From the NCBI GenBank assembly GCA_003254905.1, contig QANU01006828.1:811886-875885 (forward strand): a stretch of DNA of 64,000 nucleotides, written 5' to 3'. Below are positions 59,601-64,000 of this stretch, piece after piece. The notes beneath the pieces are model-generated. The model saw only the letters and a list, made by a program, of their open reading frames with translations. It was not told where the DNA came from and searched no databases. The position numbers and the translations under genes are program-made. Source of the stretch: Nissolia schottii (Eukaryota; Streptophyta; Magnoliopsida; Fabales; Fabaceae). Every line of letters begins with the position of its first letter. Within the stretch, counting starts at the first letter, position 1.

Positions 59601-61665
59601 AAATCCTCTTCACTGCTTTATGTGGTGTGAAATTCTCTGGGAGGGTTGTGATTGCTTTCCCAATATTCTTCAAGATTTCCGGTTTCACGCTGCAGGGGAA
59701 AACTCTCAGATTTCAGCAGTACATACAACAAAGAAGACTGATTTTTTTATTTAAAATAATTAAATTTACTATACCCAGTGTTTCGGATACGTGAAACCTG
59801 CTCAGGTGACTTGAAACCAGTCCAATATGCTGAAAGCCAATCTCTTCTTTTTGGAATGTATTCTTTGCTAGCCGAAAACTCTTCATTTAGAATTGATGTG
59901 ACCTTCTTGTGTATCTTATCAATGTCTTCCTGTGTCAGCTCCCCTGATTCCACTAGCTTCCTCTGATAGATTTCAAGAGCTGAAGGATGGTTTCGGATGA
60001 CCTATATAGCCCAGAAAGTTGCAATTCAAACTAAATTAGTCCAGAAGCAACATGCATATAAGAAAGAAGAAAAGCATAAAAAAGGCTAACCTTATACATT
60101 TTAGGCTGAGTGAAAGATGGTTCATCAATCTCATTGTGGCCAAATCGACGGTAACACACTAAGTCAACAACCACATCGGAATGGAAAGTCTGGCGCCACT
60201 CAGCTGCTAGTTCACAGGCATGAACAACTGCTTCCACATCATCACCATTCACATGAAAGATGGGAGCATCTAAAGCTTTGGCGACATCAGTGCAATACTG
60301 TGAAGACCTTCCAGAACTTGGATCAGTTGTGAAAGCAACTTGATTGTTGAACACAATGTGTATAGTCCCACCCGTAGTATAATTTGGAAGAGCACTAAGA
60401 TGTAGAACTTCATAGACCACACCCTGTCCAGCAAAACTTCCATCTCCATGAATCAAAACTCCCATGTTTTTCGTTCTGTCCACATCATTCGCATAATACT
60501 GCTTTGCTCGGGTTTTCCCAACAACAACAGGGTTGACGGCTTCTAAGTGACTAGGATTTGCCACCAAAGACAAATGTATCCTCCCCCCACCCCTCGTAGG
60601 GCGATCATAAGATGTTCCCAAGTGATACTTAACATCACCAGTTCCTGTGTACAGCCCAACTTCATTATCAGGTGTACTACCACTACCACTAAACTCGCAA
60701 AAAATCTGGCGGAGTGGCTTCCGAACCACATTGCCCAAAACATTCAATCTTCCACGATGTGCCATTCCCATAACTATGCTCTCAACCCCAAGATCCGAAG
60801 CTCGATCAAACATCTCTTTCATGCCTGGAATAAGAGTCTCGCCCCCTTCAAGCCCAAACCTCTTTGCTGAAGTCCACTTGGTGGCTAAGAAATTCTCGAA
60901 CAGCGTACTCCAAGCAAGCCTATCGAAAATAACCTCGCGACGCTGACGGTTATACTGCATAGGGGTCGGGGTTTCAATCTTGTCCCTAAGCCAGTTACAC
61001 TTGTTGCGGTCCGCTATGTGCATATACTCATACCCAGTGCCTCCACAATAAGCTTGCTCGAGCCGTGTCAGAATGGACCTGAGGGTTTGCACTGGACGAT
61101 TCTCCGACAAAAAACCTGCCATCCTCCACACCCCCAAAAAAAACTCCCTATCAAGATCAGCCTCAGTGAAGCCATAGAGGGCAGGGTCCAACTCATCAGG
61201 GATCACTCTCTCCTCCAAACTCAAGGGGTCCAACTTGGCCTTCATGTGTCCATTAACCTGGTATGCCCTCACCAACAACAACAACCTCATGCTCTCTTGG
61301 ATTGTTTGGCCAGAAACCCCTGGCGATGTGGAAGCCTGGCCCACAAAGTTCCTGAAGAAATTGTCCCAGGACTCATCAACACTGGTGGGGTCAGCCTCCC
61401 AAGCCCTCTGAAGCTCCTCAAGGTACACACTGCTAGTCCCATCCAAGAAGCTGTCAGTCAACTTAGAAAGGGGCACGGCGCGGGGCACTGGCGCGGCTTG
61501 CTCCTTGGATTTGAAAACAGTGGAGTGAAAGCCTCTACCCTTAGATAATGATGGTGCTGACGGGAGGACCCTGGTCCTTGAAACAAGGTATGAGGATCCA
61601 CCCTGAGCAAGGGTCCTCCTAATTGCATGCTTTGCAATGCTGGCTCCAGCTCTAAACCACACCAT
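56630..61665 (-). CDS. OGDH: 2-oxoglutarate dehydrogenase E1 subunit, mitochondrial
   Basis: Eight coding exons: 60091-61665, 59775-60001, 59357-59689, 58788-59034, 57903-58031, 57599-57814, 57294-57417 and 56630-56868. They give 1029 residues, the normal size in plants. E1o decarboxylates 2-oxoglutarate with thiamine diphosphate and passes the succinyl group to the E2 lipoyl arm in the TCA cycle. The N-terminus ([20 protein letters not shown]) is a typical Arg-rich mitochondrial presequence. The small N-terminal domain follows (about 68-110, [20 protein letters not shown]). The ThDP-binding domain includes [12 protein letters not shown] (299-310), [10 protein letters not shown] with GDG at 407-409, and NN at 440-441. 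The transketolase-like pyrimidine domain spans about 645-840 ([31 protein letters not shown]). The C-terminal domain contains [17 protein letters not shown]. All junctions are GT-AG. A 5'-UTR intron (about 61734-62644) is inferred. No catalytic residue appears missing. Confidence 0.97.
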
Positions 61666-62005
61666 TGGATATCAATCCAAACAATCAACAATTTCACCAA
61701 AAAGAGAAAACAATTCCAATGATCTTTTAAGCTCTGCCTTTACAATAGACACACATCTAACACACATACATCAACACAAACACACAATTATTGTCAGCTA
61801 AAAAATACAATAAAATTAAATTAAAAAAATCAAAACTTAGCATCTACAGATGCCAAAAACAATAAATGTAACATTTAAACAGAATAAACAGATATTCAAC
61901 TCTTAATTAAAAAAAATAACAAAAAAATTCAGGGATTCAAAGATCCATTGATTCACATTTAAGAAATAGTGGGAACAAATATATGCGAAAAATAGATATG
62001 GAAAC

Positions 62006-62160
62006 AGGTCAGGTCAGACCCTTAATAGGCCAAGCCTGTGTCATTAATATTCGGCCTCGGCCTGGCCTATTGCCTGTCAAAGGCTTTTTTTGGGGACTGG
62101 CCAAACCTGTTTGAGAGGCCTGACTTCCAGCCTGGCAGGCTAGCCCTTTTTTTTTCTTTC
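62006..62160. repeat. AGGCCT/CCTGGCC-rich repeat in the OGDH leader intron
   Basis: Short motifs such as CAGGTCAGGTCAGACC, CGGCCTGGCCTATTGCCTG and GAGGCCTGAC recur. This pattern is common in the subterminal regions of plant hAT-like elements. The matching far end is not seen. Confidence 0.45.
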
Positions 62161-62239
62161 AAACCAAAAAACCTGTTCTTCAAGCCTATTTACCGTAGCC
62201 TGTTTACACACATTAAATAGGCCTTCACATTGATAAATA

Positions 62240-62450
62240 AATGAAAATTCAAATTGCAACAACAATCTAATATTTAAACAAAAATTCATACATCAATCCA
62301 AAGTGCAACTTTATAGATGAAGCAAAACTTTCCATCATCAAGAATAAAAGACCAAACTTCCAATAATGAAACATCTAAACACACTAGTTTAACACAAACA
62401 ATTAAATAAAACATACACAAACAAGAGCAACCATGTGTGGTTTGTTTATT
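62240..62450. repeat. Dispersed repeat, copy B (shared with 54040-54300)
   Basis: It has the same blocks, order and orientation as copy A (CAACAATCTAATATTTAAAC and others). A second shared block lies further right in both places (about 54410-54470 and 62788-62860, ATTATATTAATAAA and its flanks). At this locus the OGDH first exon lies between the two blocks. Confidence 0.7.
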
Positions 62451-62869
62451 CACCAACAACTAGCAATCACCCAACAATCAATCAAACTTAGAAAACAAGG
62501 GCTTATAATACCAAGAATCTTGCAATTTTGGAATCTGCTTAATGAGTAAGCAGAAATAAACATACCGAAACCATAAATAAACATATATAATAAAACCAAA
62601 CAAAAAGGGAAAGAGAGAGAGAGAGGGAAAGAAATGTCACATACTGAGACCGAGACAGAGAGGCACGCCGTGAAGGATCCGACGGAGAAGGTGGCAGCCG
62701 TCGACTGAGACAGAGAGACGAACGAGAGAGATTTAGAGCCTCATCTGTGAGAGAGTTCTACAGCTTTACCTTTAGGGTTACTTAAAAAATTATTAAAATA
62801 ATAAGATTATATTAATAAATATTTTTTAATAAAATATCACAAAAGTTATATTAAGCTGATAAAATTTGA

Positions 62870-63545
62870 TTTTATATAAAAAGTGTCCTCTGTTTAAATT
62901 TTATTAAAAGTAATGTATGTATGCTTAGTTATTTATATAAAATACATATATGGATATTTATAAACATATTAATACGAGGGAGAGAGAGGATCTTAACGGG
63001 TAAAATCTCATATGAGAAAGGTGTTGGGTTCTCGGGTTGTCCACGGGCGCTGGGGTGTTTGGGAGAATCCTTCTACAGTGGGAGGATGCGTAATGCCTCT
63101 TATTCTTACTTTTTTTTTTTTTCATTGATCATCGTCATTAATTAAAATAATCAAGATTTGTTGTAAATCTTTTAACAGAAATACTCTCTGTGTACACCCA
63201 AATTACATACACTCATACATACATCATTCAAATATACGCAATTAATGATCATTATACGAATAGCGTACAATTTCTAAAATTATACACAACGCGCTCAATC
63301 CCGAACTCGTTTGTCTCATCGTTATCGTTTTCACTCATCGTCTTCATCCCCTCATCCTCGTTCTGTTATGTTCATCATCTTCATCATCGTCATTCTCTCA
63401 TTCTTTCATCCTCTCATCATCCTTCTCATCCTCTCCATCTCCATCCTCTTATCATGTCAAATTTGATTAAAATGGAATTAAGATAATAAAATATTGATTT
63501 TTTTTTAAATGGATGAGATCTATCTTTAACAATGGTGGTAAGGAT
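62870..63545. other. Non-coding region upstream of OGDH
   Basis: This stretch includes a GC-richer part at about 62975-63110 (GGTTGTCCACGGGCGCTGGG) of unknown nature, and a degenerate TCATC/TCTTCATC pyrimidine repeat at about 63315-63460. No gene is supported. Confidence 0.4.
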
Positions 63546-63548
63546 ATA

Positions 63549-64000
63549 TTTTGCAGAATATGATATTTGGAGTGTACAAAGTAATATTGCTGAATATCAA
63601 ATTTTAGTGCACAAACATTATATGATGATGTTCACGAACATTATATGACCTTATGCACAAACATTTCATGCTTGTGTACAACATTGTGATTTTATTCAAA
63701 CATAAATAAGTTCACAATGTTTATACATTTTTAGTGGACAAACTTTATAAAAATTAATTCACATACATGTGTAAACACACTTTTATACGTTCTAATGCAT
63801 AAACTTTACATATATGCATATTACTTAATGTATAGTTAAATATTTTTATAGAATATGATATCAGATTTTAGTGCACAAACATTATATGAACTTATGCACA
63901 AACATTACGCACTTGTGTACAACAATATGATTTTACTCAAACATAAATAATAAGTTCACAATCTTTATACATTTTTAGTGGACAAACTTTATAAAAATTA
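63549..64000. repeat. Tandem repeat of ~265-290 bp running off the window
   Basis: The block TTTTAGTGCACAAACATTA at 63602 recurs at 63866. Further matching text follows in the same order in both copies (TTATGCACAAACATT, TTGTGTACAAC, CATTTTTAGTGGACAAACTT). The second copy is cut by the window end, so the total number of copies is unknown. Confidence 0.8.

Larger units (their letters stand above)
61666..62760 (-). promoter_or_regulatory. OGDH 5' UTR, inferred leader intron and first exon
   Basis: Reading on the minus strand, a donor (CTCA/GTATGTGA) at 62645/62644 and an acceptor (AAAGGCAG) ending at 61734 suggest a 911-bp intron in the leader. The first exon would be about 62645-62760, a GC-richer stretch (GGATCCTTCACGGCG) unlike its AT-rich surroundings. 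The intron contains the AGGCCT-rich repeat at 62006-62160 and copy B of the dispersed repeat. Confidence 0.45.

Noticed and set aside
59353-59688. Apparent start at a GTG codon of OGDH exon 3
   Set aside because: The GTG is an internal Val codon just after an acceptor. The real protein starts at the ATG at 61665.

Overview
The window is plant nuclear DNA, most likely from a legume of the soybean/bean type. It is AT-rich, has spliced genes with short canonical introns, and its protein-coding genes match conserved flowering-plant families. The legume assignment is an inference from the look of the proteins and repeats and was not tested by a search. Two single unknown bases and one 19-base run of N show it is assembled draft sequence.

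Layout: eight genes can be modelled exon by exon. (1) 1131-2727, +, a plant protein of unknown function. (2) 3484-6651, -, TFIIF small (beta/RAP30-like) subunit. (3) 8316-11601, -, a GTE1-type bromodomain/NET chromatin reader. (4) 13106-16813, -, Notchless (NLE), a WD40 protein of 60S ribosome assembly. (5) 17867-19541, +, a PORR-domain organelle RNA-splicing protein. (6) 27632-31549, -, a MATE transporter of the DTX48-51 type, with an assembly gap in its main exon. (7) 45138-47660, -, an intronless G-type lectin receptor kinase. (8) 56630-61665, -, the E1 subunit of mitochondrial 2-oxoglutarate dehydrogenase. The first 20 kb is a gene-dense island of housekeeping and nuclear functions (transcription, chromatin, ribosome assembly, organelle splicing). 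The genes are not an operon or a pathway and share no evident regulation.

The two gene-poor stretches (19.5-27.6 kb and 31.5-45.1 kb) and 48.8-56.0 kb hold the accessory sequence. It comprises a long-TIR Mutator-like element whose terminal repeats each contain a tRNA-like Pol III box pair, small fold-back/MITE elements, a CACTA end and a roughly 3 kb satellite array. The array has about 17 copies of a ~173-bp unit, itself built from three ~58-bp subunits. A broken Ty3/gypsy fossil lies beside it, with diverged and inverted satellite relics beyond. Next comes a hAT-like element with an 8-bp target duplication that carries the 3' end of a tonoplast sugar transporter gene. The window ends in another tandem repeat that runs past its edge.

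The points most worth a second look are the nested satellite, the gene-capturing hAT element, the Pol III boxes inside the Mutator-like TIRs, and three GC-AG introns in two neighbouring genes. I saw no tRNA or rRNA gene and no CRISPR array.
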